Shown piece by piece: positions 8,623 to 17,256 of a stretch of 37,931 bases of DNA. Under the pieces are notes generated by a model. That model worked only from the letters and a program-made list of their open reading frames with translations, did not search any database and had not been told where the DNA came from. Position numbers and translations under genes: made by a program. Location: NCBI GenBank assembly GCA_002503045.1, contig DAQW01000008.1, forward strand, positions 1 to 37,931, given 5' to 3'. This DNA is from Euryarchaeota archaeon UBA39 (GTDB lineage Archaea > Thermoplasmatota > Poseidoniia > Poseidoniales > Thalassarchaeaceae). Position 1 is the stretch's first letter. Every line of letters begins with the position of its first letter.

Positions 8623-9753
8623 ATGGATGAGGTCAAGATATTGACGGTCATTCCTGTTTTAGATGAGTCACGACATCTCGATAGGTGCCTTCTTTCCCTT
8701 CGTAATCAGACCTTTGATTCTAGGCGTCACAGAATTTTGGTTTTGGACGGTGGGTCAACTGATAATTCTAGAGAGATTGCTGAGAAACATTCTGTTGAAA
8801 GTAAAAATTCAGAAGGCCCCTTAATCGAGGTATTAGATAACCCTGGGAAATATGTATCTTCAGCACGAAATATTGGATTAGAGCGAGTTGAAGATGCCAC
8901 ACATATGTTAGAAATTATTGGCCATACATGGGTTCCAGATGATCACATCCAATTAAGGGTTGATGATTTGCTTGATGCAGAAGAATCAATTGGGAAATCT
9001 ATTGGTTCAATGGGGACTCAAATTATGCCCTCTGAGGAAAGAAATGGTATGCCTAAATCAATTGAAAATGCTCTCCATTCTCCTTTGGGTGGAAGTGGAC
9101 AATTCGCAAGTTTTGAAGGTCGTGGTGATGCAAGTTCACCAGCATTTTGCTTGCACCGTGTTGAAGCAGTAAAGTCAATTGGAGGTTGGGATAATCGATG
9201 GGTTGCAGGACAAGATCATGATTTGAATCATCGGCTTAGGGAAAATGGTTGGCCAGTAATGCGTTCTGATGTTTCATTTGTATGTATGTCAAAAAGGTCC
9301 AATTTATCGGGCTTATGGGGGATGGGGCGAAGATATGGATATTGGAGAATGAGGCAATTGAAAGTTTATCCAAATCGTGCTAGATTACGAGAATTTCTTC
9401 CTTGGATTGGTATTATTACTGTTTTACTCTCGTTAGCATCAAATTTCATTATCTCCCAAAATCCTGAGATGTTCGATAATTACAATTTTTTCACAGGTAA
9501 TTCTGATATTTTCTTCTATTTCTCAGTATTACTAGTTCAATGTTATATTGGAATTTTACTTTATATTTCGATTTTTAGACCATACAAAATGCAATCACAA
9601 AAGCGGCGACCCGATTTTGGAATGTTTGTATCTTTGGTAGTGTTACATATTTCATTTAGTCTTGGACTACTTACTGGTTTGTTACATCTAAAACCGCCTA
9701 ATAATGAACGAGTCAAGGGCGCGAATAATTCAAACAATAAAGGTAGGAATTAA
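8623..9753 (+). CDS. membrane-associated family 2 glycosyltransferase (ExoA-like)
   Basis: 376 residues. Residues 1-210 form a GT-A fold of family GT2, with the N-terminal strand TVIPVLDESRHLDRCLLSL and the nucleotide-binding LDGGSTDNS (41-49). The acceptor-side region is GGWDNRWVAGQDHDLNHRLR (187-206), where acidic residues would include the catalytic base. The C-terminal 120 residues hold about three membrane helices, as in the ExoA/succinoglycan-type group that transfers sugars to lipid carriers. The usual DxD or D-x-H metal motif after the second strand block reads EIIGH (97-101), so the first Asp is replaced. It probably builds surface glycans or glycolipids; donor and acceptor cannot be told. 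A likely co-transcribed membrane protein starts 4 bases after its stop codon. Confidence 0.85.
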   Translation: MDEVKILTVIPVLDESRHLDRCLLSLRNQTFDSRRHRILVLDGGSTDNSREIAEKHSVESKNSEGPLIEVLDNPGKYVSSARNIGLERVEDATHMLEIIGHTWVPDDHIQLRVDDLLDAEESIGKSIGSMGTQIMPSEERNGMPKSIENALHSPLGGSGQFASFEGRGDASSPAFCLHRVEAVKSIGGWDNRWVAGQDHDLNHRLRENGWPVMRSDVSFVCMSKRSNLSGLWGMGRRYGYWRMRQLKVYPNRARLREFLPWIGIITVLLSLASNFIISQNPEMFDNYNFFTGNSDIFFYFSVLLVQCYIGILLYISIFRPYKMQSQKRRPDFGMFVSLVVLHISFSLGLLTGLLHLKPPNNERVKGANNSNNKGRN

Positions 9754-9757
9754 ATTC

Positions 9758-10624
9758 ATGGCGGATAAGAATTCGGGCACTTCAGTGGCCTTATTCTTGG
9801 CCCCAGGATTGATTTTTCTTGTGTTAGATCTCTTCGGTCCACCTGCCATTGATCTTTTGTTAGACGAAAAGATTTGGATCCCCTATGTTTACTATGGTAC
9901 TTCTCTTGTTTTTGGCTATATTTTGTTCCGTCGTTCAAGAGTTGTAAAAGATATGGAATGGCATCGATCAAAGAGTATTCAGCGTTTAGAAAAGGTATAC
10001 AAGGCCGAAGATAAAGGAGTTTGGTTGCGCTCTGAAGAAGCAGATAATCGTTTGAGTGCTGCAGCGATAAATCGACCACTCACTTCACAAAAAAAGGCTG
10101 TCGAACGTCTTTCAGGTTCAGTGTCACAAATTAATCATGAAGGTGGCCCCACAGAAATTGAATCGAATGAATCTGATGTTGAGAATGTAGATTTATTTCT
10201 TGAACAGGATCATGTTGCAAGGAGTACAGCTAGGGTGACTGGAAAAACAGGCCCTGTGGAATCAGTTCAAGGAGTCACTTTGGAAGAGTCACCTAAAGAA
10301 GAATCTGGATTATTCAGGGGTGCTCTACGCCGATTATCAGAAGCTAGAGAATCGGCAGCACAAAATCAAGTTAATCCAGTAAATACCTCCGTCTCAAGTA
10401 AGTCAAGAGACCTCATAAATAATCAAGAAAGTCCAATTGATCGAATTTATGTTCGGCCTGGAGAAGATTATGATCCATCACCAGAATCGTCCCGTTCTAT
10501 CCCTGCTCCTTCTGTTCAAAAAAACGAGTCACAGGAGTCCAATATGAGGCGTTGCAATGAATGCGGAGCTCACATGAATTTGAATGAATCATATTGTCCA
10601 AAGTGTGGTTCATTTTCTGCCTAG
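9758..10624 (+). CDS. membrane protein with disordered linker and C-terminal zinc ribbon
   Basis: 288 residues from the ATG at 9758. The same frame is open further back, but this start follows the glycosyltransferase stop by 4 bases and begins a clean membrane segment. Two hydrophobic helices lie at about 8-30 and 42-60. They are followed by a basic, helical stretch (RSKSIQRLEKVYKAEDKG), then about 150 residues rich in Ser, Glu, Gln and Asn that look disordered. The end is a rubredoxin-like zinc ribbon of the CNECG...YCPKCG type. The function is unknown. Zinc ribbons at the end of archaeal membrane proteins often mediate protein contacts; that is inference. It lies between a glycosyltransferase and DnaJ on one strand and may belong to the same transcript as the former. 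Confidence 0.75.
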   Translation: MADKNSGTSVALFLAPGLIFLVLDLFGPPAIDLLLDEKIWIPYVYYGTSLVFGYILFRRSRVVKDMEWHRSKSIQRLEKVYKAEDKGVWLRSEEADNRLSAAAINRPLTSQKKAVERLSGSVSQINHEGGPTEIESNESDVENVDLFLEQDHVARSTARVTGKTGPVESVQGVTLEESPKEESGLFRGALRRLSEARESAAQNQVNPVNTSVSSKSRDLINNQESPIDRIYVRPGEDYDPSPESSRSIPAPSVQKNESQESNMRRCNECGAHMNLNESYCPKCGSFSA

Positions 10625-10670
10625 TTGCGGGAACGATTCAAAGGGGGCCATTCATACCCTAAAACCGTCG

Positions 10671-10675
10671 AGGAG
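10671..10675 (+). promoter_or_regulatory. ribosome binding site of dnaJ
   Basis: AGGAG lies 5 bases before the ATG at 10681 and matches the archaeal anti-Shine-Dalgarno sequence. It supports that start and a leadered transcript, in a window where several genes lack any such site. Confidence 0.6.
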
Positions 10676-10680
10676 CCAAT

Positions 10681-11829
10681 ATGTCTGAGAAGAGGGATTA
10701 CTACGAGGTTCTTGGTCTATCCAAGAAGGCGTCTAATTCAGACATAAAGAAGGCATTCCGTTCTTTGGCTAGGAAATATCATCCTGACAAGAATCCAGGA
10801 GATGAAGATGCTGAAAATCGTTTCAAAGAAGTACAAGAGGCATATGCAATCCTGTCAAACGAAGAACAAAGAAGACAGTATGATACATTCGGGCACAATC
10901 GACCAGATGGGAATCCATTTGGTTCCGGTTTCCAAGGAGTAAATATCAATTTTGAAGATTTATTTTCTGGAGGTAGTTTTGATTCAGTATTTTCACAAAT
11001 TTTTGGTGGAGGTGGTTCTAGAAGGAGAGAGAGAAGAGGCAATGATTTATTGATGCGTCACCGCATTTCATTCGATTCGATGTTTAATGGTTCTGAGGAA
11101 GAATCAGAGATTGAATCCTTGATAGAATGTTCAGAATGTATGGGTTCTGGAGCAAAATCAAAGGAAGGTGTAAGTTCCTGTAGTACTTGCGACGGCCACG
11201 GTAGAATTACTCAGACTCAGAGGATTGGTCCGTTCTTACAAGAGTCAGTTGCAGATTGCCCAAATTGTGGGGGGTCTGGAAGAATTGTCACTGATCCATG
11301 TTCTCCTTGTAGGGGTGATGGTAGAGTAAAGAAAGATCGCACTATTCGATTTTCAGTGCCTCCTGGTATTTCTCATGGAACTCGACTTCGTATGCAAGGT
11401 CAAGGTGAACCTACATCGGGAAGAAATGGACCATCTGGACATCTGTATATCGAAATTTTAGTTGATGATCATGATTGGTTTGAACGTTCAGATTCAGATC
11501 TGTTGATGGCATTTCCAGTAGGGTATAATGATTTATTGAGTGGCAAGAAGTTTGAGTTACCTCATCTAGATGGTTCCCCCCTAATTATCGATGTTCCTGC
11601 TGGTTCTAAGCCAGGAGATACTATTGATATCAGAGGAAGAGGAATTCCTAGAAATCGAGGTAGAGGGAGGGGAAATGTGACAGTACTGCTAAAATTACAT
11701 ATCCCTGATAATCTTTCTAAAAAGACACTTTCATTATTACAAGAGTTAAGTGAATCAATTGATATTTTAGACCATGAAATTGAGGATTCTATTCGTAAAG
11801 AAGCTCGTCACCGAAGAAGTGGTGTTTAA
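10681..11829 (+). CDS. dnaJ: chaperone DnaJ (Hsp40, class A)
   Basis: 382 residues, the usual length. The J-domain (1-70) carries the HPD motif at 34-36 that stimulates the DnaK ATPase. A Gly/Phe-rich linker follows (about 78-115). Then comes the cysteine-rich zinc domain with four CxxCxGxG-type repeats at 150-214 (CSECMGSG, CSTCDGHG, CPNCGGSG, CSPCRGDG). The C-terminal beta domains bind unfolded client proteins. DnaJ works with DnaK and GrpE in folding and disaggregation; neither partner gene is in the window. Many mesophilic archaea acquired the DnaJ-DnaK system from bacteria, consistent with the bacterial look of this protein. A good Shine-Dalgarno site supports the start. A convergent gene ends 12 bases downstream. 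Confidence 0.97.
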   Translation: MSEKRDYYEVLGLSKKASNSDIKKAFRSLARKYHPDKNPGDEDAENRFKEVQEAYAILSNEEQRRQYDTFGHNRPDGNPFGSGFQGVNINFEDLFSGGSFDSVFSQIFGGGGSRRRERRGNDLLMRHRISFDSMFNGSEEESEIESLIECSECMGSGAKSKEGVSSCSTCDGHGRITQTQRIGPFLQESVADCPNCGGSGRIVTDPCSPCRGDGRVKKDRTIRFSVPPGISHGTRLRMQGQGEPTSGRNGPSGHLYIEILVDDHDWFERSDSDLLMAFPVGYNDLLSGKKFELPHLDGSPLIIDVPAGSKPGDTIDIRGRGIPRNRGRGRGNVTVLLKLHIPDNLSKKTLSLLQELSESIDILDHEIEDSIRKEARHRRSGV

Positions 11830-11841
11830 CTTGGATCATAT

Positions 11842-13281
11842 CTACAAATCAAGTATTATTGGTACGGCAGAATCCTCAGTAGTGTAATCTCCAACTTGAC
11901 CATTAATATTCCTACCCCAACATGCTATACTTTTATCCTCAAACATAATGCAAGTATGGAAATTTCCTAGGAACAGATTTTCCGGTTTGGACATTCCTTC
12001 AAATCCTGTAACTGAAAGAGGAGATGCTTCATAACTCGAAGGAGGGGAACCCAATTGTCCATATGTGTTATTGCCCCAGCAAACAACATCCCAATCCTCT
12101 AGAATTGCACAAGAATGGTGTGTCCCTGCAGAAACTTGGAGGGCTTTTCTATCATTACCAAAATCAATTGTATCTCTTGGCGTAAATTGATCTGTGGGCG
12201 CCTGTGTGTATCCTAATCCACGTTGGCCGTAGTCATTTCTACCCCAGCACATTACTGAACCATTATCAAGTAATGAGCAAGAATGGAATCCCCCCACAGA
12301 AACATCTCTAACGAGGGTTTCGTGGGGGATATGTGCAGGGTTTTTGATGTGTTGATTAGAGTTTGTAATTCCTTTGAGTGCTTTGTATCCCCAACAATAT
12401 AGTTGTCCATCTGTGGTTACTACACATGTTGCATGCCCTCCTGATCGAACTAATGATGCATTACTTCCTTGACCAAATTCCTGAATCTCATAAGGAGTCG
12501 AAATTCCATTTGGAGAAGTTTCCCCATTTCCGATTTGACCATAGGTATTGTTCCCCCAGCATGCAACAGATTGGTCAGATAGTAATGCGCAAGTGTGGTA
12601 ATATCCAGCAGATAATTGCAGTGCTGTGACTCCATTAGAAAAACTAGTAATGGGTACTGGGGTGTAACGATTATCATAGGTCCCATCCCCTAAAGTTCCA
12701 TCTTCATTGAAACCCCAGCATGCAACACTACCATCTTCTAGAATCGCACAATTGTGGAAACCCCCAGCAGATAGGTTAGTTACTAAGTGTCCTCCATACA
12801 TTGGAACTTCAATTGGATTATGTGATCCCGATGAATTTCGGTATCCTACACCGAGTTGTCCATAGTAATTATTACCCCAGCACATTACTGTACCATCCTC
12901 TCTAAGCATACAAGTATGCCAACCACCTCCTGTTAGTTGATCAACTGGCGATGTTTCATTTTCACAGTTTGTGGGATTACAACAATCTTCTGGGTTACAA
13001 GCCCCGTCATTTCCTGGTGCTCCATTACAAACATAAGATGTGAATTCAATTTCATTATCATTTAATTTCCCATTATTGTTTAGATCGATACCTGAATCTA
13101 TCTTAACGCCACCATGCGTACAATTCGATCCCGCCTCTTCATCGATCATTCTAATCAATGAATTAGATCCACTTACTATACTTTCACCACTATCACTTTT
13201 CGTCGAATCATCAGTAGGTGAGATGCAACCTGCCATTGGACCGACCAAAAGTATCAGCGTAGCGAAAATCACTCTAAGCAT
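11842..13281 (-). CDS. RCC1-repeat beta-propeller lipoprotein with DUF7151-like domain
   Basis: 479 residues from the ATG at 13281; a GTG at 13305 would add 8 residues ahead of the signal peptide and is less likely. The signal sequence ends in a lipobox-like VGPMAGC, suggesting a lipid-anchored extracellular protein. After a Ser-rich spacer comes a domain with the pattern EEAGSNCTHGGVKIDSG...LNDNEIE...YVCNGAPG, which resembles DUF7151, common in surface proteins. A Cys-rich hinge (ACNPEDCCNPTNC) follows. Then come seven RCC1-type repeats, six of them with the core AGGxHxC...CWGxNxxGQLG. Each repeat has a paired His-x-Cys and Cys-Trp-Gly, so a disulfide within each blade is likely. Seven repeats would close one propeller. 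Its binding partner is unknown. It follows a surface-protein gene on the same strand. Confidence 0.88.
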   Translation of the reverse strand: MLRVIFATLILLVGPMAGCISPTDDSTKSDSGESIVSGSNSLIRMIDEEAGSNCTHGGVKIDSGIDLNNNGKLNDNEIEFTSYVCNGAPGNDGACNPEDCCNPTNCENETSPVDQLTGGGWHTCMLREDGTVMCWGNNYYGQLGVGYRNSSGSHNPIEVPMYGGHLVTNLSAGGFHNCAILEDGSVACWGFNEDGTLGDGTYDNRYTPVPITSFSNGVTALQLSAGYYHTCALLSDQSVACWGNNTYGQIGNGETSPNGISTPYEIQEFGQGSNASLVRSGGHATCVVTTDGQLYCWGYKALKGITNSNQHIKNPAHIPHETLVRDVSVGGFHSCSLLDNGSVMCWGRNDYGQRGLGYTQAPTDQFTPRDTIDFGNDRKALQVSAGTHHSCAILEDWDVVCWGNNTYGQLGSPPSSYEASPLSVTGFEGMSKPENLFLGNFHTCIMFEDKSIACWGRNINGQVGDYTTEDSAVPIILDL

Positions 13282-13303
13282 AAAAGTAATAATGAAATCA
13301 TAC

Positions 13304-13317
13304 ACATAATATTATGT
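13304..13317. promoter_or_regulatory. 14-bp perfect palindrome, likely TATA box/operator of the RCC1 lipoprotein gene
   Basis: ACATAATATTATGT is a perfect palindrome whose centre lies about 29 bases before the ATG at 13281. That is where a TATA box for a leaderless or short-leader archaeal transcript would sit. The core ATAATATTAT is very AT-rich. Symmetry over the promoter core could also give a repressor binding site. It occupies the 85-base gap between two surface-protein genes on the same strand. Confidence 0.4.
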
Positions 13318-13366
13318 TAGAGAATAAGAATCAAAGATATGTTTGGTATTTTCTTTCTTAATTGCA

Positions 13367-15349
13367 TTATTCTTCTGAATCTCCTAGGGCTATTGCAGGC
13401 ATTGCAGCCATTGGCACTCCCTCTACAGTCCCAGTAACTATTACATCTAATTTGGTTGACCCACTTGAATGTTGAACTCTAAGGAATTTTAGTTTATTAG
13501 CATGCATCTTATCCAAAACAATTTCATCTTCAAAGTGAAGATGACTTGGATGCACATCTTGAATTTCTACTCTATCTCCCATTGTAGCTGCAAGTCTTAC
13601 TCCGGCATGTTCCCATGTTACATTAGAACGAATTCCGATTAATAATGTAGGGTTTTCCATATCTAATCTCCAAGCAGCAATATCAACATCTTCAGTTGAA
13701 TGTCTTACATCTGGTTTACCCCATTCTTGAATTAATGCATCCCACTCAGAATCACCTAATGATGAAAGAGCAGCATCAATATCATCATCGTCTTGCGAGT
13801 CTAATCCGATTCCACTAAGTCTTTCACGTAAGCGAATTAGCCGTAGTCTTTCGTGTTTTTCTACACGTATTACATCTCTATCTTTCCATTGCCAATAGGC
13901 AATTGGCAATAGAGGTGAAAGCATAAGGAATCCAACTATTACGTAGAAAACAATGAATTCTCCTGAACGATCAAGGTATACTGGTTCATCGGTTTCTTGT
14001 AATTCTAATCTGAATGAATATGATATGGAAGATGAATTAGAGGTGCGATTTTGGTCTAAAGAAATTCGAATCGCGTGTGTGCCTTTCTCAATTACATTCA
14101 ATGTACTTGCTGAATTGATCAAATCTGATAATGGGACTATTTCCATAATGCAACAATCCGATGATTCAGATGAAGGGATTAGATGGACGATTGACCCATT
14201 TTCTTCGATTATATCAAAAATCCAATAATCGATATCTTCCGTATTTGTTAGATGGCCATTATACCATCCACCATCATCCTGAATACTTGGATATGCATCT
14301 CTATTTCGTTGAAGATCTGGGGGGAAATCAGGAGCATCACCAAAAGTATCTCCATCTGATTTGAAATCTATTGAATGAGAAATATTGTAGGAAACAGCAC
14401 TAGAAGATCGAACATGAATTTGTAATGTGGCATTTGTTTCTCCTACATTTTGAATAATTAGATTCCCACTAGATTGGTTCAATTCACTCATGTTTCCATT
14501 CTCAACATATCTTAATTCAATCAATCCAGATGTTTCAAATTGGATATTCACGGGTGCTCCTGGTCCGACTTTAAGTAGGTAAAAATCACCTTCTTCATCC
14601 ATAGGCCCTATTGTTCCAATTATTGCAGTATCTGGGTAGATAATATCTTTATTTTCATCATCATCATCCCAAATATTCACATCAAAACTATACGGATTAA
14701 TTCCATCTCCATCGTTTGAATGAATTTTTAGATAAAGTCCTTCGTTTGAAGGGACTTCGATAAATAATGGAGAGTTCTCAATAGTTCCGAGTAGTACTGG
14801 AATTTGACCACTTGTATCAAGTATGTCTACTGTTAAATGATATCTTGAAGATATTGGATGGACTTCAACTATGTCTCCTTCATTTCCAATAATATGGATT
14901 ACATCACTATCTGTTCCATCTAAATAACCGGTATTTCTTGAAATAAAACTTGCATCTACTACTTCTTGATGTCCTGAATGTTCTGGATGATCAGTAAATT
15001 CGTGACCTTGAGTACTAGGTAGTAATGTTTTGAGTTCCCATCCATTTTCTTGAAATGAAATATTAGAAGATATAGATACAGTACCTGAAGTGATATTTTT
15101 GAGAATTTCACTTGATGTAGAAGAAATATAGTCAATACTTCCATTTGGCCAAATTATTGTAACATTAATGGGCGCACAATTTTGATTTGTATTCTGACAA
15201 ATAATACCAATCCATGCCATCCCATCGCCTACTTGAGTATCTGATAACGTATTTTCTTCTTCTGCACTTATTGTATGAATTGGTGCCAAAGGAGTCATGA
15301 GAATTAAGAGAATCCAAAATGCCCAAACTGATTTGAGTCGGATGCCCAT
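13367..15349 (-). CDS. single-pass surface protein with large cytosolic domain
   Basis: 660 residues. A signal peptide (about 1-29, ending TISAEE) precedes an extracellular part of about 430 residues. This has repeated beta-sandwich segments of the pre-peptidase C-terminal type: phrases such as DVIHIIGNEGDIVEVHP and DTEDIDYW-like stretches describe 'distributed' polar beta domains. A membrane helix sits at about 462-485 (FYVIVGFLMLSPLLPIAYW). It is followed by a cytosolic region of about 175 residues with a basic helix (RLRLIRLRERLSGIG), an acidic patch (DDDDIDAALSSLG) and a compact mixed domain with no family I recognise. The architecture suggests a receptor or scaffold joining outside binding to an inside domain; this is inference. 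It is divergent from arcS across 64 bases. Confidence 0.82.
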   Translation of the reverse strand: MGIRLKSVWAFWILLILMTPLAPIHTISAEEENTLSDTQVGDGMAWIGIICQNTNQNCAPINVTIIWPNGSIDYISSTSSEILKNITSGTVSISSNISFQENGWELKTLLPSTQGHEFTDHPEHSGHQEVVDASFISRNTGYLDGTDSDVIHIIGNEGDIVEVHPISSRYHLTVDILDTSGQIPVLLGTIENSPLFIEVPSNEGLYLKIHSNDGDGINPYSFDVNIWDDDDENKDIIYPDTAIIGTIGPMDEEGDFYLLKVGPGAPVNIQFETSGLIELRYVENGNMSELNQSSGNLIIQNVGETNATLQIHVRSSSAVSYNISHSIDFKSDGDTFGDAPDFPPDLQRNRDAYPSIQDDGGWYNGHLTNTEDIDYWIFDIIEENGSIVHLIPSSESSDCCIMEIVPLSDLINSASTLNVIEKGTHAIRISLDQNRTSNSSSISYSFRLELQETDEPVYLDRSGEFIVFYVIVGFLMLSPLLPIAYWQWKDRDVIRVEKHERLRLIRLRERLSGIGLDSQDDDDIDAALSSLGDSEWDALIQEWGKPDVRHSTEDVDIAAWRLDMENPTLLIGIRSNVTWEHAGVRLAATMGDRVEIQDVHPSHLHFEDEIVLDKMHANKLKFLRVQHSSGSTKLDVIVTGTVEGVPMAAMPAIALGDSEE

Positions 15350-15413
15350 ATAGTGCTGTCATCCTGACTGGCTTTTAGAATCATTCAAGCAGGTCTGTCT
15401 TCTCCTTGGTAAC

Positions 15414-17186
15414 ATGGGTGCCCTAGGTCGAACCATAGTTGGCCGGAATCGGTACGCTAGAATTATTGGTTTAGGTGATAGAAGGTCGCCTTGTGTACAT
15501 ACTCCCTGTTTAGTGAAAATTGACGGGGATCCAGATTTCCATGATGCGCTTGCACCCTTTAGATTCGTTAGAGATGGTACTGTTTCTCCAGCGACTCTAA
15601 CTTTAGAGACATTAATTGAAGATATGGACATATTATCTCCTCCATCTATTATCAAATGGCAGGCTTCTGAGGGGCAACATCTTCCTCCAGTGTTAATTGA
15701 AGCTGACTCCGGTAAATCAGGTGGTGACGAAAATATCTTGATAGTTTCATGGCAAACCTTGCATCATGATTCAAGATTAATGGATGATAGTCTTGCTCCA
15801 GATTTTGTAATATTAGTTGATGCACCTCAACTTATTTCTTCAGGTGAAATTTTTCTCAAAGCTCTCCTTAGTTTGAGGGAACGTTTCCCATCAGCATTGA
15901 TTTGGACTCCCGGAATTAGTGGGCCAGATAATGCTGCGTTACTAAGTTGGTTTGGAGTAGACTTGTTTGATTCCGCTAGATCCCGATCCGCTGCAGTAAA
16001 CGGGCACAGACTAACAATGCAGGGTCCTCGTCCAATGGATGAGGATGAAAATCCAGATATTTGGATAAGTGATTGGGAGGATTCATTGCGATTTATTCGT
16101 TCATCAATCAAATCAGGAAATTTGAGAGAATTAGTCGAAATCCAAGCCCTCAATAGTCCTCGTAGTGTAGAACATCTTAGACGCCATGATTCATTGTTAA
16201 GGGCTAGAGAATCTCCCCTCGCAAGACATGTTTCTCAAAATCGTAGATTTAGATTTAATTCTAATTCTTCGCGTAATGACCCATTAGTTCATGATTGGAA
16301 AAAAAGGGTATCAGAACAATATACTCCTCCCAATCATTGCCAATCAGTTCTACTATTACTTCCATGTAGTGAACGTAAACCATATCGAGAATCTCAAAGC
16401 CATAGGAGATTTTCTCGCCATATCCCATTTACTTGTGTTGATCAAGTAATGGTCACCTCTCCTCTAGGTTTAGTTCCTAGATCTCTTGAGGACCTTTGGC
16501 CCGCAGCACACTATGATATTCCAGTAACTGGTGATTGGGATTCTGATGAAATTTCGATGATTCATGAAATGGTACAATCTCTGATTGATCGAATTGGTTA
16601 TCGAATGATTATTAATCATTCAGGAGTTGATATGTCTTCAATTCAAGGGGATTTTGAATTGATAGATACTCGGCAGGGTTTAACTGCAGGTTCTCCAGAT
16701 GCGTTGAAAAGACTTGAATCCACTATTTCTGATGCGGTAAAGAGCTTAGAAATCAGGGGCCCTAAGGGGCATCGACATAGATTAGAGATTTATCGTTCTA
16801 CATCTCGATTTTTGTTTGGTACTGATTCATGGTTGTCCGATGTTAAGATAGAAGGTCGTCCACCTCGTTGGAGGATAGAGAAAGAGGGGGTGCAAATTGC
16901 GCAATGGCACCCACATTCTGGTCGTTTTGCATTTTCTAAGGCTTCACTTCAACTATTAGATGAGGGAGATGTACTTCAACGAATACACTTGATTCCAGAT
17001 GTAGAATGGAAAGGAGATATATTTGTGTCAATTCTTGATTCTTATCCAGATGGTATTAGAGAAGGAGATGATCTTCTCGTGATGCAGAATGGAAATTTGA
17101 TCGGTTCTGCGAGAGCAGTTGCTGCAGGATGGGAATGGCGAGGTTCTCCTGGAAGAATTGCTAGATCCCATCAAAGAATTGGCTAA
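15414..17186 (+). CDS. arcS: archaeosine synthase ArcS (TgtA2)
   Basis: 590 residues, typical for the family. ArcS modifies preQ0 already placed at position 15 of tRNA by archaeal TGT; lysine is attached and a radical SAM partner then yields archaeosine. Three parts are visible. The first is a TGT-like barrel at 1-270, with ALIWTPGISGPDNAALLSWF and the GVDLFDSARS strand but a non-TGT active site. The second is the ArcS core domain, with the signature LLLLPCSERKPYRESQSH at 313-330 (PCS-x-(K/R)-KPY-x-x-S). The third is a C-terminal PUA RNA-binding domain, about 510-590. The ATG at 15414 opens with a basic N-terminus. Its neighbour downstream is ribosomal protein uS15, so two translation genes lie together. 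The tgtA and radical SAM partner genes are not in the window. Confidence 0.92.
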   Translation: MGALGRTIVGRNRYARIIGLGDRRSPCVHTPCLVKIDGDPDFHDALAPFRFVRDGTVSPATLTLETLIEDMDILSPPSIIKWQASEGQHLPPVLIEADSGKSGGDENILIVSWQTLHHDSRLMDDSLAPDFVILVDAPQLISSGEIFLKALLSLRERFPSALIWTPGISGPDNAALLSWFGVDLFDSARSRSAAVNGHRLTMQGPRPMDEDENPDIWISDWEDSLRFIRSSIKSGNLRELVEIQALNSPRSVEHLRRHDSLLRARESPLARHVSQNRRFRFNSNSSRNDPLVHDWKKRVSEQYTPPNHCQSVLLLLPCSERKPYRESQSHRRFSRHIPFTCVDQVMVTSPLGLVPRSLEDLWPAAHYDIPVTGDWDSDEISMIHEMVQSLIDRIGYRMIINHSGVDMSSIQGDFELIDTRQGLTAGSPDALKRLESTISDAVKSLEIRGPKGHRHRLEIYRSTSRFLFGTDSWLSDVKIEGRPPRWRIEKEGVQIAQWHPHSGRFAFSKASLQLLDEGDVLQRIHLIPDVEWKGDIFVSILDSYPDGIREGDDLLVMQNGNLIGSARAVAAGWEWRGSPGRIARSHQRIG

Positions 17187-17230
17187 TCATTGATTTTCCA
17201 TTGTCGGAGCGGTTATAGAGGGGAAGGAAG

Positions 17231-17244
17231 TCGCAGCGCTGCGA
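17231..17244. repeat. 14-bp perfect palindrome in the leader of the uS15 gene
   Basis: TCGCAGCGCTGCGA is its own reverse complement, is GC-rich in an AT-rich region, and lies just before the uS15 start. As RNA it can form a 5-bp stem with a GCGC loop. Its right arm includes the first two bases of the Shine-Dalgarno sequence, so folding could affect initiation. A transcription-factor site is the alternative reading. Confidence 0.45.
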
Positions 17245-17248
17245 GGAG
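17243..17248 (+). promoter_or_regulatory. ribosome binding site of the uS15 gene
   Basis: GAGGAG lies 8 bases before the ATG at 17257. It selects that ATG over the in-frame GTG at 17248, which overlaps the site itself. The first two bases are shared with the adjacent palindrome. Confidence 0.6.
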
Positions 17249-17256
17249 TGGTATCG

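Noticed and set aside
16280..17186. ArcS gene considered as archaeal tRNA-guanine transglycosylase TgtA
   Set aside because: The PCSERKPYRES signature belongs to the ArcS core domain, and the N-terminal barrel lacks the catalytic residues of a working TGT.
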